NCBI GenBank assembly: GCA_022578965.1
Contig: MU400581.1
Location: 1 to 64,000, forward strand
Direction: 5' to 3'
Source of the DNA: Xylaria sp. FL1777
Taxonomy: Eukaryota > Ascomycota > Sordariomycetes > Xylariales > Xylariaceae
DNA length: 64,000 nt
Position 1 is the first letter of the stretch. Each line of letters opens with the position of its first letter. Shown piece by piece: positions 34,128 to 48,561 of this stretch. The notes beneath the pieces were generated by a model. The model worked only from the letters and a program-made list of their open reading frames with translations. It had not been told where the DNA came from and did no database searches. Position numbers and translations under genes: made by a program.

Positions 34128-37100
34128 ATGGCCTCTACAACACCCAACGAACCTATTGCTGTGATAGGTAGCGGTTGTCGCTTCCCTGGAGGCATCGACA
34201 CACCCTCTAAACTATGGGAGCAGCTAAAGGCCCCAACCGACCTCCAACGGCCTATTCCCCCAAGTCGATTCAATATTGACTCTTTCTACAACCCAGACGG
34301 AACCCACCCAGGCCGGACAAATGCGAAGCATGCATATACATTGTCAGAAGATACGCGTGAATTCGATGCCTCTTTCTTCAATATCCAACCCCATGAGGCC
34401 GAGGCCATCGACCCACAGCAGCGGCTTCTCCTCGAGACAGTCTATGAGGGTATCGCCTCGGCCGGCTTGAAGGTAGAAGACCTGGCCGGCAGTCCAACTG
34501 CCGTCTACGTTGGAGTAATGACGCATGATTTTGAGACGAATGTCACCCGTGATTTGAGCAGCGTTCCGACCCATACAGCCACCGGTATCTCGCTGTGTAT
34601 TGCTTCTAATCGGCTGTCATATTTCTTCGACTGGCATGGGCCAAGTGTAAGTTGGAAGTCAACATAATACTATCACCTGATGAACAAACTTCTTGGTGAA
34701 CATAAACTGACTCTCAAACAACTTCTAGATGACGCTGGATACAGCCTGCTCGTCTTCGCTAGTTGCTGTACACCTTGCTGTCCAGCATCTTCGAAGTGGC
34801 AACGGCACTATTGCTGTGGCGGCCGGAGCGAACTTGATACTTGACCCTAGTATGTCAACACCTATACGCTGTAGGGTTCGTGAACTGACTCGGCTCCTCC
34901 AGTGCCCTATGTCTTAGAAAGCAAATTGAATATGCTCTCGCCCACAGGCCGATCCCGCATGTGGGACGCGGCAGCAAATGGGTATGCTCGAGGCGTAAGT
35001 GCAGTAACCACTTCTTATCGATATTTATTTCTCCATCATCAAGCCGTCACACTAACACCTTGGTCTGGACCTATAGGAGGGTGTCGCTTGTGTGGTACTG
35101 AAAACGTTGAGTCAGGCACTTGCCGATGGCGACCAAATTGAGTGCATTATACGCGAGACAGGAGTCAACCAGGATGGGCGCACGCCCGGCATCACAATGC
35201 CCAATAATGAGGCGCAGGCAAGGCTCATTCGCGACACATACTCCAGAGCGGGCCTCGATCTCACGAAGCCGAGCGACAGCTGCCAATTTTTTGAAGCACA
35301 TGGTAAGGGCCAAGCGACATTTCATATTTTCTCCTTATCTGCAATTTCATTGACCAGAGAACACGCTTTCCGTTTTCCATTCTGTATCTCTTTCTTACTT
35401 TTAGTTTTTATCTTTCAAATTTCCAATCTAACATATCACTCCTACAGGAACGGGAACTCCAGCGGGTGATCCCAAAGAAGCTGAGGCTATCTCCACGGCC
35501 TTCCTTGGCCATGGGCAGCGAGACAGCAGCAGACCTCCTTTGTACGTTGGTAGCATCAAGACCGTCATTGGACATACGGAGGGTACTGCCGGTATCGCTG
35601 GCCTGATGAAGGCGTCCCTCGCTGTACAGCACGGAATCATCCCCCCAAATCTGCTATTCGAAAACCTCAGTCCCCGTGTTGCCCCCTTTTACGACGGATT
35701 GCGTATTGTCACAAAAGCGCAAAAATGGCCGGAACTTGCTCCAGGACAACCAAGACGAGCGAGTGTGAACTCATTCGGTATGTAAACTGATCTCTAATCC
35801 TGAGCCGGTCTAGATGAGCTTTCATGGACCTATCTCTCATGCTTCACTGCGGCGCCGTAGCTAATGCGTCGATGCGTCGTAACAGGTTTTGGGGGCACAA
35901 ATGCACACGCGATCATTGAGAACTACGTACCAGGAGACAACGTAACAACTGCTGTGCCCAAGCCTACCGGGCTATCCTCTTTTCCACTTCTGATCTCGGC
36001 CAAATCGAAACGATCAATGAAATCGGTCATGAAAGATCTCGTCTCCTTCCTCAAGACTAACCCTAGCATATCAATGCAAGACGTGCTTTGGACTCATCTC
36101 AAAAAGCGCTCCACTTTGAACGTTCGCCGCGCTATTGTCGGAGCTGATACACCAGACGCGGCGTGCATCGCTCTTGAGCGGGAAATAGCCAGTTTTGACG
36201 CCAAAGAAGAACAATGGGTGTCAACTACGGATCTCAACAGCAGGCCGGGCATCCTGGGTATCTTCACCGGTCAAGGTGCACAGTGGCCGACAATGGGTCA
36301 GAAGCTGTTGGCCACGAGTTCTCTAGCCCGGGAGACGCTCACAGAGCTTGATGAATCATTACAGACGCTCCCATCAGAATATAGACCTAGCTGGACGCTC
36401 TACGACGAGATCATGCGCCCCAAAGATGAATCGAATGTCATGAACGCGAGTTTCTCGCAGCCCCTCTGTACTGCGGTCCAGGTCATGCTTGTCCGGATGC
36501 TCAGTGCTTCGGGAATCCGCTTCACCAAGGTCGTAGGGCATAGCTCCGGAGAAATCGCCTGTGCGTACGCTGCGAACTTTATAACCGCCGCGCAAGCCAT
36601 CCGCGTCGCGTACCTGCGTGGCGCCGTGGTCGTCAAAAACGCTGGGTCACCCACGGGAGTCAAAGGTGCCATGCTCGCGGCTGGTACCACTTATGAAGAT
36701 GCCTTGGAGCTCTGTGGTTTGGAAACGTTCCAAGGCCGCGTTTGCGTCGCAGCGAGCAACGCTCCGGACAGTGTGACGCTTTCTGGGGACGAGGACGGAA
36801 TCCGGGAGATCAAGGAAGTCCTCGAGGACGAGTCCAAATTCGCCCGGCAGCTAAACGTGGACATGGCCTACCATTCTCATCATATGTTACCCTGTGCTCC
36901 CCACTACACCCATTCGATGGAAGTGTGTGGCTATTCAACCATCGATAGCGTTGGAGAGTCAAGCTCCCCCACCTGGTATTCCTCCGTTCGTGGAGGCAAA
37001 GTCATGACTTCAAGTGACGTCGACCAGGAATACTGGAAAGACAACCTCATATCCCCCGTTCTTTTTGCTAAGGCCCTAACGAGCGCCTTTGAGGATGATT

Positions 37101-40100
37101 CTAAGCAGATTGACGTTGCGATGGAGGTTGGCCCTCACCCGGCGTTGAAGGGGCCTGCTCTTACCACGATCAAGGCGACGACAAGCAATGAGCTTCCATA
37201 TACCGGATGTATGCAACGCTGGGGAGATGACAGCGATGCTTTCTCTGGAGCTTTGGGCTTCCTCTGGGAAAGATTCGGTTCCGGCTGCTTAGACATGCCA
37301 AGGCCGATTGATGGCAAATCACTGGTAAAAGATCTCCCACAGTATCCCTGGGACCATTCGCGCGCGTACTGGCCCACATCACGGAGCGCAAACGCATTTC
37401 TCCATGGTGAAAGACCACACCTACTGTTGGGAAAGAAGTCGGCTGACAGCACTGTGTCAACGCTCGTTTGGGATAACTCGATCCGACCCCGTGACATCGA
37501 ATGGCTCGATGGCCACGGACTGCAGGGGCAGACAGTGTTTCCGGGCGCAGGCTATGTCATCATGGCCATGGAAGCCGCTCTCCATGCAACGTCCGGGCGC
37601 GAGGTTCAATTGCTGGAGATCATAGGGCTGAGTATTGATAAAGCCATCACCTTCGAGGATGAGCAAAGCTCGGTGGAAATCTCCCTCAAGGCACAGATCC
37701 TCAAGTCCGAGTCTCATGACACTAACAGAGTCGTGATGTCGTTCGGTATCGACTCGTGTCTATCCAAAGAAACCAACATGTCCTCTTCGGCAAAGGGACA
37801 AATTGTTGTAACCCTAGGTCCAGTCAGCTCCTCCGGAACCTATCTGCCGCCTCCGCGTGAGGAGCCGCCGCACATGAACAAAGTCAACCTCGATACCTTC
37901 TACAAGGAGCTCTCCGGTATTGGTTACCAGTATACCAAAGACTTCCGCGAATTGATCAGCTTGAAACGTATCGACGGGAAAACAACGGGCAGTTTGACTT
38001 TCCCCCCGTGCCTCGACGGAGACGGCACCCTGATAATCCATCCGGCCACGCTGGATTTGACTTTCCAGACCATCATTGCCGCTTACTCATCACCCGGAGA
38101 CAAACGACTGAGGTCGCTCCACGTCCCTACCGAAATCGAGCGCATTGCTATTGTGCCCTCTTTGTGTGCCACGATGTATGAGAAAGGCACCGACAAGATC
38201 TACTTCAACTCCTCGACGCGAGTGCCAACCAGCAACGAGATCATGGGTGATATCGAGGCATTCACAACGGCGGATGATCCTACGTCCGGAGGGCAGAGAA
38301 CCACGGTGTTCCAAGTCGAGGGCATTACCTTCAAGCCGTTCGTCCCCCCATCGGCTGCCGATGACCATCACATGTTCTCGAAATGGGTGTGGGGTCCTCT
38401 CGCTCCCCCGAGCCTTCTGGACAGCGAGATACATTGGGCAACACCGGAGGACAAGGCAGTCATGCCCGTCATGGAGCGTCTCGTCTACTTTTACGCCCGA
38501 GACTTCTTGGGAGAGCTTACGGCGGAAGACAGAGAGCATGTCGCTCCTCACCATGAGCAGCAGATCAAATGGTTTGAGCACACTTTAGTTGAGGTAAAGG
38601 AAGGCCGCCTTCACTCGTGGTATGATGCGTCATGGGAGACAGATACACATGCCACGATTCAGAAAGTATTTGAGAGGTACGTATCCGGGTTACAGCACCT
38701 ATCAATCGTTGATAATTAACAAATGAATACCTACTGACTCTGGTTCCCAGTCACTCTAACCACCCCCATGTTCGACTGATACGCCGCATCGGCGAGAACC
38801 TCACGGATATTATTCTTTACGGAACCCGTAACCCGTTCGAATTGATGGACCACGATGGTCTCCTCACCGACTTCTATGCCGATCCTCACAGCTCGGGCCC
38901 ATCATTGTCATACTTTGAGGACCTTGTGACTGATATCACCCACCGCTTTCAAAACATGAACATCCTCGAGATCGGCGCCGGCACTGGTGGAGCAACCAAA
39001 CATGTTCTAAACTCGAAGCATAACACTATCGGCTCTTACACCTTTACCGATCTCTCTTCAAGTCTATTGGACAAGGCGCGCGACGCTTTTGCCGAGAGCG
39101 GGACTCGCATGGAGTTCCGCAAGTTAGATATCAGCCAAAAGCCCGAGGAGCAAGGCTTCAAGCCCCATCAGTATGATATGGTCATCGCGTCAAACGTCTT
39201 ACACGCCACGCCAAGACTCGAAGAGACTATGACTAACGCTCGCTCGCTCCTCAAGCCCGGCGGCCAGCTGGTTGTTGTCGAGCTGACACATCGCAAGCAC
39301 TCGCGGCTCGGGTTCATGTTCGGCCTTTTCCCCGAATGGTGGGCCGGCCAGGACGAGGGACGCATATGGGAGCCGTTCGTGAGCATGGATGAGTGGGATG
39401 GCCTTCTCAAGCGCACCGGGTTCTCGGGCATCAGCAGTCGCACGTCGGACCGCGACGCGGCGTTATTCCCAAACTCTTGTTTCAGCACGTACGCCGTGAA
39501 CCCCCGGGCCCTGCAGTTGTATGGCCCGCTGCCTGTGCCGGCCAAGGACGATAACTCCCCGGATTTGGTAGTCATCGGGGGTGCCACGTCACGGACAAAG
39601 CTCATAATCGAGAGACTACAAGAGATCCTTCTTGGTCGCCAGTTTATCCACATCCAAAACCTGCAAGATATCCACGAGACAGATCTGAACCCCCAGTCTT
39701 CCTTCCTTGTCCTGTCCGAACTGGATGATCCTCTGTTCGCCGATTTGGACGCTGACAAATTCGAAGCCATCAAGGTGATCCTCTACCATGCCGCTCAACT
39801 GCTTGTCGTTACCGAGAACGCCTGGGTGCAGCACCCTCAGCAGGCGATGGTTATTGGCCTCTTGCGCTCGGTGCGCCTCGAGAACCCCGGAGTCTCGATG
39901 CAAGTCTTCGATGTGGACAACCTTGAGAATCTCAAGACCGAGACTCTTTCTGAACAGCTCCTTCGGCTTGAATATGGAGCCGGTTGGCAGGAAAGCGGCC
40001 TATTATGGACACAGGAGCCTGAGATTTATCTGTCCAATGGCCGCCTCATGATCGCGCGTTTGAGGCACGACGCTGAGAGAAACGATCGACTTAACTCAAC

Positions 40101-43100
40101 AAGGCGCCCGATATTAGCCGATGTGAACCTAGACGAGAGCCCCGTTAGCTTGCGACAAACGCCCAATGACGTTCATCTGGAGTGCGGCACCGCCAAAGGA
40201 GAGCCATCCGCCATCAAGATCCGTGTCCAGTTCGCTCTCGCTAAGTCTATCTACGTTAGCAAGCTAGGATTTCTGTACCTCATCCAAGGCACGGACGCCT
40301 CTTCCGGGAAGCCCGTCGTTGCCTTGTCTCAAGAGAATGCATCCACCATATATGTACCATCTAGTCGTGTGTTCGAACTGAACACTACTAACAACAAATG
40401 TGTATTACATCGCCTGGCTGCAGAATTAACCGCACAGAACATCCTGTCGCAAGTTTCACCAGGCGCGACTGTTCTGATATTGGAACCCCCGGAGTTCTGC
40501 GTAGAGGCCCTAATCCATACAGCAAAAAACAAGGCAGTCATTGTCAAGTTGGCCACCACACAACCGGCCCGGCTTGAGACGGCTCATACAATCGGGGCAC
40601 AGTGGATTCTCCTACATGAGAAGGAAGCACATGCCGTCATTGGATCAAAGCTGGCCGCTTCGAGTATATCACATTTCCACGATTTCTCAGCCGATACATC
40701 CCCCTTTAGCTTGGGCCGCCGCGTGGCGACATGCCTTCCATCAACCTGTCTGGTACATGGTACGGGGCGGTTGTTCCAGGATCTCGCTACACAAACTATC
40801 CATGACGAAGGGACGAGTGTTTACAGGGAGGCCATTTACTACTCACTAGCGGCAGCCGTGAATGATCCTGCCATTCCCTCTATGGTTCCACCTAATCAGC
40901 TGGTAGGATCAGAGGAGCCCTGGGACATTTCAACAATCATCAACTGGCAATCCGACAGCACTCTCACTGCTCGCATTCGCCCAGTCGACGCCACGGATCT
41001 CTTCGCATCTAACAAGACATTCATTCTCGTCGGGCTGGCCGGTGATCTCGGCAGGTCCCTCGCGCGCTGGATGATCAAGCATGGTGCACGTCACATAGTC
41101 CTCTCCAGTCGCAACCCGCAAGTCGACGAGCGGTGGCTGGAAGAAACCACCAAAATAGGAGGCAATGTCCTCGTCCTCCCCATGGACGTCTCAGACAGGC
41201 CATCTGTGGATGCTGGACTGGCCAAGATCAGCGCGTCGGGCATGCCTGTCATCGGCGGCGTTGCATTCGGCCCCTTGGTGCTCCAGGACATCCTGTTCAA
41301 GAACATGGACCTCGAGATGATGGAAATGGTCCTCGCACCCAAGGTGACTGGTGCGACCATTCTCAACGAGGCTCTGGAAGGCACTCCACTAGACTTCTTC
41401 GTCATGTTCTCGTCCGTTGTCGCAGTCCTGGGCAACCCTGGACAGAGTGCTTACAGCGCTGCGAATTCGTACATGCACGGTCTCGCACAGAAGCGACGGG
41501 CACAAGGATTAGCGGTAAGTTCCCACACGTTATAACAGTGCTCCGACTATCTATTAACTACCAATATTCTAACTTAACATTGTAAATAGGGATCAACCAT
41601 CGACATCGGCGCTGTATACGGTGTTGGCTATGTGACGCGAGCCGGGCGTGAGGAAGAATTCGACGCAGTCCGCTTTTTGTTCGACACCGTATCTGAAGAC
41701 GAACTGCATGCCCTCTTCGCCGAAGCCGTGGTAGCCGGACTTCCAGGTACACCCCTTTCCCAGGACATTGAGGTAATCACGGGCGTGCCGTTCATCAACC
41801 CCGTGTACCGAGAACGTATTCCGTTCTTCGACGACCCGCGCTTCGGATACTACTTGCTCAAGAGCGAGGATAGCCAAGGCGAGGACTCGGCGGCAGCGTC
41901 AAATGGCACTATCAAGGAGCAGCTTGCGAAGGCCGAGTCGATGGAAAAGGTCCACGAAATTGTCGCGAATGGACTCTCTTTGAAGCTCCGTAGCACTCTA
42001 CAGATTGCGGCAGAAGACTCGATTAATGTGACAAGCCCACTCATCGACCAAGGAGTTGACTCCCTTGGTGCAGTTACAATTGGGACATGGTAGGTGGCAG
42101 CTTTGAAATGACCTCTTTGCTAGGATTCGGCTAATCTTGTTGTTTTATAGGTTCTCTAAGCAGCTCAATTTAGACCTACCGCTGCTCAAAGTTCTAGGCG
42201 GCGCATCCATCACGGATTTGGCCGCAGAAGCGGCAACAAGGCTTCCCTCGTCGGCTATCCCTCTCGTCCAGTCCACCTCTTCTGATGAGAGTGAAGAGGG
42301 GCCGTCATCAGAAGTGGATGTTCCTTCAAGCGAGACTTCGACCATTTCTCTTCCGAGCACTGGCGAATCCTCCGTGACAGAGTCAGACGATGAAAACGAC
42401 GAGGTCAAGGAAGCCGTGCTTCTCCGAAGTGAGAAGTTGTCTCTAACCCAAGAGTACTCCTGGAACATCCAAAAACAAATCGGAGACCCCACCATACTCA
42501 ATTCGACTATCGGTATGTTCATGGATGGACCTATTGATATGAATCTCCTCGCCAAAGCCGTGGGCACGGTCCTCCGTCGACATGAAATCTTCCGCACGAG
42601 GTTTCGCGAGACCGCCGATGGCCCTATTCAGGATGTGGTTTCTTCACCTTCGCCTCTCGTTCGGTTACAGAAAATTCCGGTTGCCGACAGGGCTGCGGCC
42701 ATCGAGCAATTCACGCTGCTAGAGCAGCACAAATATGCCTACAGTGAAGGAGACACGATAAAATTTGTCGTTTGTAGCTGGTCGTCTGAGCACCATCTAC
42801 TGGTCCTCGGCTACAGTCGCTTCGTCGGGGACGGGCAGACCACGGAGAACATATTCAACGAGATTGCGCAGGTCTACGCGGGCATCTCGCTCCCGTCGCC
42901 AGCACAGCAGTACCCGGATTTCGCAGCCCGCCAGCGATTGGACTATGAGAGCGGACGCATGGACGAAGACATCCACTTCTGGGAATCTCTACACAAGAGT
43001 TCCCTAGCGGTCCTGCCCACGATGGCACTGCCAAATGCGCAACCCAGAGGCACGGCCGCCACCGACGGAGGCGCGTGGGGGCAGCATACCGCAAATGTCC

Positions 43101-43774
43101 GCCTGAATCCCATGATCGCCATCCGCATCAAGGAACGGGCCCGCAAGCACAAGGCCACTCCCATGCATTTCTACCTGACCGCCTTCCACGTGCTCCTGGC
43201 CCGGCTGACGAGCACGACCGACGTCGCCATCGGTTTCGCCGACACCAACCGGCACAACCTGCAGGACATGACGACCATGGGCTACTTCGCGAACCTCCTG
43301 CCGATTCGCATGGCGTACTCGGCCGGCGACACATTCGGCGACGAGCTCGTCGCCACCAAGGACTTCATGCGGGGCGCGTTGCAGCATTCGCAGGTGCCCT
43401 ACGGCGTCGTGCTCGAGCGTCTAGGCTTGGCCTCGCCAGGAAGTGCACAGCAAGAGCCAGCAGCGCCACTGTTCCAGGCCGTCTTCGACTACCGCCAGGG
43501 CCAGGCGGAGAGCGGGTCCATCGGCGCGGCCAAGATTACCGAGGTGAAGGCCGCACGCGAGCGCACGCCGTACGACGTTGTGCTGGAGATGTCGGACGAC
43601 CCGACCAAGACGCCCCTCATCACGTTCAAGCTGACGGACGTCATGTACGGCCCCGAGGACGTGCAGTACATCGCCAACGCCTACTTGGCGGTGCTGTCCG
43701 TGTTCTCCAGGAACCCGGCACTAAAGGTCAATGAAGGGCGTTTGGACCAGACACCCAAGGGGGTAACAAGTTGA
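34128..43774 (+). CDS. LovB/MlcA-type nonaketide synthase (HR-PKS)
   Basis: 2,988 aa in nine exons: 34128-34646, 34729-34849, 34903-34994, 35077-35302, 35448-35777, 35886-38676, 38751-41514, 41590-42089 and 42151-43774. Every junction keeps frame. Domains, with approximate residues, are: KS 10-430 (DTACSSS; FFEAHGTGTPAG across an intron; GHTEGTAG); malonyl AT near 555 with GHSSGE near 646; DH with [10 protein letters not shown] near 972 and DLTFQ near 1150; CMeT with [12 protein letters not shown] near 1430; an ER-like region lacking a GGVG cofactor loop (inactive ER0); KR with GLAGDLG near 2120 and SAYSAAN near 2260; ACP with GVDSL near 2437; C-terminal condensation-like domain from about 2540. 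LovB, as I know it, has the same order and nearly the same length (3,038). It should build a decalin nonaketide with the LovC-like partner and be unloaded by the LovG-like hydrolase. The condensation domain lacks the HHxxxDG histidines (SRFVGDG). Confidence 0.95.
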
Positions 43775-44029
43775 AATTCCAGAATTTAGGATTTTTTTTG
43801 GCTTCTTCTATTCATGTAGCATACACGTGTAATTGTTAAAAGGGTTGGGTATTAAAGGATATTGTCGTTCTTTAATTACTAAGTCTGTTTCCTTTTCATC
43901 ATTGTCTAACGCGTTTTGACACAAAGCAAGAAAAACTTGGAGACTACCTACAAGAGACATGTGATTAGATTCATCAATCGTTAGCAATACTACCTCAGAC
44001 ACTGATTTGTAGCAGCATATAGCGTCTTG

Positions 44030-44400
44030 CCAAAGTTTAGGATGCTGTATTGCACAATAATTAAAAGAGCAACCTGTTAAAAAAACAACTTTGGCATGCT
44101 ATAGCATGTGCTACAAAGCTAAATTAATTAAAGACGTTAGTTCGATTCTAGCTATCCCTTTGGTTCAATACATAAAAAGTGGGATGTTCTAACAATTGTT
44201 TTAATAAATAAACAGAGTAACTAATCTAAACAAGTTATCTTACAATAATATAAGCAGTAATACTACAAGTAGTGTTTTTATAAATAATAACTGTTTTATT
44301 ATAGCAATTAATAGTTCGTGGTTATTAATTCATGCTAAGCTACATTATTTATATGACTACTTATTATTTAAAATCGGTGATCCTCTTATACATGGCTTAA
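44030..44400. repeat. AT-rich, RIP-like patch
   Basis: AT-rich sequence beginning about 250 bp after the PKS stop, with runs such as TTAATAAATAAAC and TTTATAAATAATAA. The source element is not identifiable. Confidence 0.5.
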
Positions 44401-47400
44401 GTAATAGCTCCTCTCAGATTTCCACGTTGTCATTGATGGGCCTAACATGTGAAAAGGGGGGGCAAATCAATCGAACTACCTAGGGACTGATATGGAAGCG
44501 AGCAGCCAACCTACGGTCTAGATGATGATGCAAATAACATAGATTCTTAGAAACGAGGCAAATGAGGAGCTCCAGGGCGTTTACTCTCGTGTTTTCCAAA
44601 CGTTACTTGAAACCATATCCAAGCAAAAGGCACGATGTTAAGCCCCCTAGTCGCGAGGCATGGCGCTAAGCTTGCTTCAACTTTTTAATACGAAGATGCC
44701 ATCAGATGTGACACACAGATGTGACACATAGAAACGTGACATATAGAAATGTTACTTAGAAATCTGGAGCATGAGAAGAACAGGCGGTATCTCGCGGTTT
44801 CGAAATGTTTGATATAATGATTAATTTTGAATATATTCCCCCACGCTTAAAGTCTTGCTCTCTTCTACCAGGGTGTTTAGAATAGCCGACAGTATTAACA
44901 TTCCGAGACACATGTCATAGAACTAATCTTATTATAATTGTATGACCTCAAGCAATACTGGAAACAGAAGAACCTATACTACGTATGCATATAGGTAAAG
45001 GATTAGCTAAAAGCAAAGGTTTTATGCGTAGACCTCTTGTGCAGCAATATTAATGATTACTCCAGGCTCACTTCTAAGTTAGTATATATGTATATAGATA
45101 GCTGCTCGATCGAAGTTTTCTACTAGCTTCAAAAAAAAAAAAGTTGTCTGACACACATTTGGGTAAAACGTATTACTCGCAGGGGGCCGAGCTGCCGTGC
45201 AACATGAACACCAATATAGAAGAAACTACAGGCGGTGTACTATTTCTGCCAGCCTTCCTATTCTCTCAGCTTGGTGCCTACCTAGGTACCTAGTATAAGT
45301 CGGCAGAGGAGGGGTTTCACCTGCTGACCTACATACGTACGTAGTACAAGGTAAGTAAAAGGATGACCCGTATATCTTGCAGGTCATAACTTCCGATAAT
45401 CTCCCTCTTGATAGATGCCGGACATTTACGCAATACATAGACCACAACAGGTAGGTGCGGTGTGAAGATTATCTAGCGGAAGGTATCCGTTTTTGATGCA
45501 CGAGCCATTTCATCTCGGCCAAACCCCTCCCAACAAACTTACCGAAGTACTGTACACAAGGTGAGGGTAGATTGCCCCTCCATCTTGAGCAACATGAATA
45601 CCCAGTAACATAGTGGAGCTAGCTGCTCCGTACATATCTGTGCGTAAGGTATGTATGTAGTATACCTAGGTATACTATGTAGTTATCCGTCGCTCCCGGT
45701 ACCTACCTATACAGGTAGGTATTTTCTATCCAGTACGCGGCACAGCTTCTCCTCTTAGGTACCGCGTACATGTATGCATATGCTCATCATAGAGCACATA
45801 AAATACCATGGGCCTAGGTACAATAGGGATTAAGCGGTGTGTGTAAATCTGCTTCGAATTATCTAGTAGTTTTGTTCTTCAATATTAAGGCATTCACTTA
45901 TATGAAGAAATGCATGGGATTTTCTGGATTAATAGAAGCAGCCTTTACCTAATCTACGTATAGGTTACTCATACTTATGTGTACTGCGTAGGCGTCAAAT
46001 CTAACCGAAAGAGGTTTCGAGAACCCCCCCGCATAACCATGATACTACTGCGTAGATAGGTAGTTCTCTCTCACCTAGACCTACTTAGTATATAATTCGC
46101 GGCTCGGTAGAAGTTCGACAAGCGACAAGCTGTCCGTGCCTTGGTCAGGGTAGGATTAAACGAGGGTTTGACCGAGGGTTTCAAAAGCAACCGTGTACGC
46201 GAGCCGTAGTGAACCAGTAAGAGCGAGCCTAAATAATCGAGAGGGTTCCGATTGGGTAGCGGCCAACTCCGACTGCTCGCTTCGGTGCACTCCCAAGGTA
46301 TTGTACACCGTATCAGAGTACCTCGTCCCAGGCAACCCTTAGCAGGGCAATATCAACGTGCTATATATATCGAAATGGGCAAAATGAAGATGGAGACAGG
46401 GATAACACAGATTCAACGTCAATAAGGCTGACGAACAGCCACAGGCAGCGAAGTATCTGTGCACAGCACAGTCTTTCTTGCATTGAGATCGCTGACTAGT
46501 GCAAGATCTTGTTGGGATCCCAAAAATCGGTTCATACTTGCATATGTACAAAGTGGCCGTAATACAATGTCGGTAATGCGGAAAATAACTTTCCATGTGC
46601 GTACTAAGAAATCGTACGATAAGGAGGAAGTCTCGGGATAAGGCAGTAAAGCACAACCTCCTTACTGCGTCCACGTAACAGGCACGCTAGCGACGGCCCT
46701 TTACCCTCTGGCACTTACGTATGTGTATGTATAGGAGATCTCGCCGACGATCCCAAGTACGCAGTCCGCCGGGAGCAGCCGCGGAACCCGACGTGGGCGC
46801 CGCCATGAGCGCCATCGTCGATCGGGTCATTGATGAACCGCGGACGCCGGAACGCTTCCAATTCGGTCAGTCCCTTAAATCACCCGGATGCCCACTTCAG
46901 CCAGAGGCTCGTGCTCAGATTAACCGAGCGGTACCATTTCACGGAAGCGGAGACGAAGATAGAGAGAGAGAGAGTGTGTGTGTGTGTGTGCGGCGGAGAG
47001 CAACGCGTTGCCGAGGAACAGGTTTTCGTAAACACGTGTATGCATATGGACACTTCGCAAAAGTTTCCAGTGCCAGTAAGTAGGCAGTCTAGATCTGCCT
47101 TAGCTAGTCGATTACAGTATACCGGTAGATGGGACGTGTTTAAACCGGGACTGCCCAATACGCTAAGGTAGAGTAAACAATGCGCAAGGAATTCGCCTAG
47201 CCCCGGCGTCAACATACTAACCACGTGACGAAACCACCTACTTAAAGACGACAATCAACGCAGAGGGCTATGCTCACGCCCGCCCTGCTCGCTCAGCTGA
47301 CTACGGCCTCTAAATAGCAACAAGATCTTGATGCGGCATTCTTAAGCATCAGCTGCCGAAGGAATACTAGCACACCGATACGATTTTCCTGTCATCAATT

Positions 47401-48463
47401 CGAGCCGATCCTCGCTTTCAAGTGGTGAGAATACGGAGATAGATCTGATGTGTACACTACCACATATATATACGTACCTGCCTCTATTCTGGTAAATACC
47501 TACATACGCTACACACCATCTACTGAGTATCGTGGACGTGCAGCACGTGGTGGAGCACGAGTACCGGCAGATGCGGGAAGAAAATACCATACATGGGTGT
47601 GGTTGAAGATTTTGTACAATGTAGCGTGATCTGTGCATATCCTACATGCAGTTATAAAAGATGGCTTACAAAAAGGTGTCACGAAGTGACGGAAAAGATG
47701 ATGGTGAATATATAGTCTCAAGCCAGTTTACACGTGTAACTGCGAGATAGAATATCGGCATCTTATGGCTACGTACTACGTATACTTAGCATGCACATTT
47801 GCTAATAAGGCTGAAAGTGTCAGTATATTCGTGGCTATAATATTGTACCTCATAAGTATCTCTGTTGCTTATCCGTGAGTAATCAGCCACAAGGGAGCAT
47901 AATAGGTACTACATGTATACTTCTGGTAGAGTGGCGTAATACTTTTGTTGAACGTGGGTTAGGCACATGCGTGGCGCTGTGATCACCGACAGGCGAATTA
48001 CTGGCCAATGAAAAATCTGGATTATGGCCGATTGTATACTACCAACTGAGTGCATCTCGGCTATACCAGCTAGTAAGTACGTGGATGTAGGTTGCTGCCC
48101 AAGTTTGGGCGCTCCCCACCTGTTCTGGAGGTACCTACCTACACTGCACATAATGTATAGTAGTGGAGGTACCTAGGTAGTGTCAAACTTCTCCCCACGG
48201 CGCTGCCTGGGGCTTATCCGACACACCCATCCCCTACAAACCCCCCGGGTCGGCAACGCAGTCCTCATACGATGTCCCCATCTAGCCTTGCATATGGCCT
48301 GATCTCCCCACCCGGCTAGATTATTGGGTCATTTGCCCTGACAGGTCTCCAAGTTAGTTCCAGGCCCGGCTGTCGCCATCCCTTGCCCTCTTCCGGTTTG
48401 TTATGTATTGTCGAAGGGAGTAGGTATTCACTTCTTAAGTATATATATCACATCACTTACTTA

Positions 48464-48560
<97 letters not shown>
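48464..48560 (+). repeat. TAAG tetranucleotide microsatellite
   Basis: About 24 uninterrupted copies of a four-base unit (AAGT/TAAG) in a non-coding setting. Confidence 0.97.

Positions 48561-48561
<1 letters not shown>

Noticed and set aside
43075..43734. 219-residue frame inside the PKS end
   Set aside because: Alternative frame of the condensation domain, with Arg/Gly-rich low-complexity composition.
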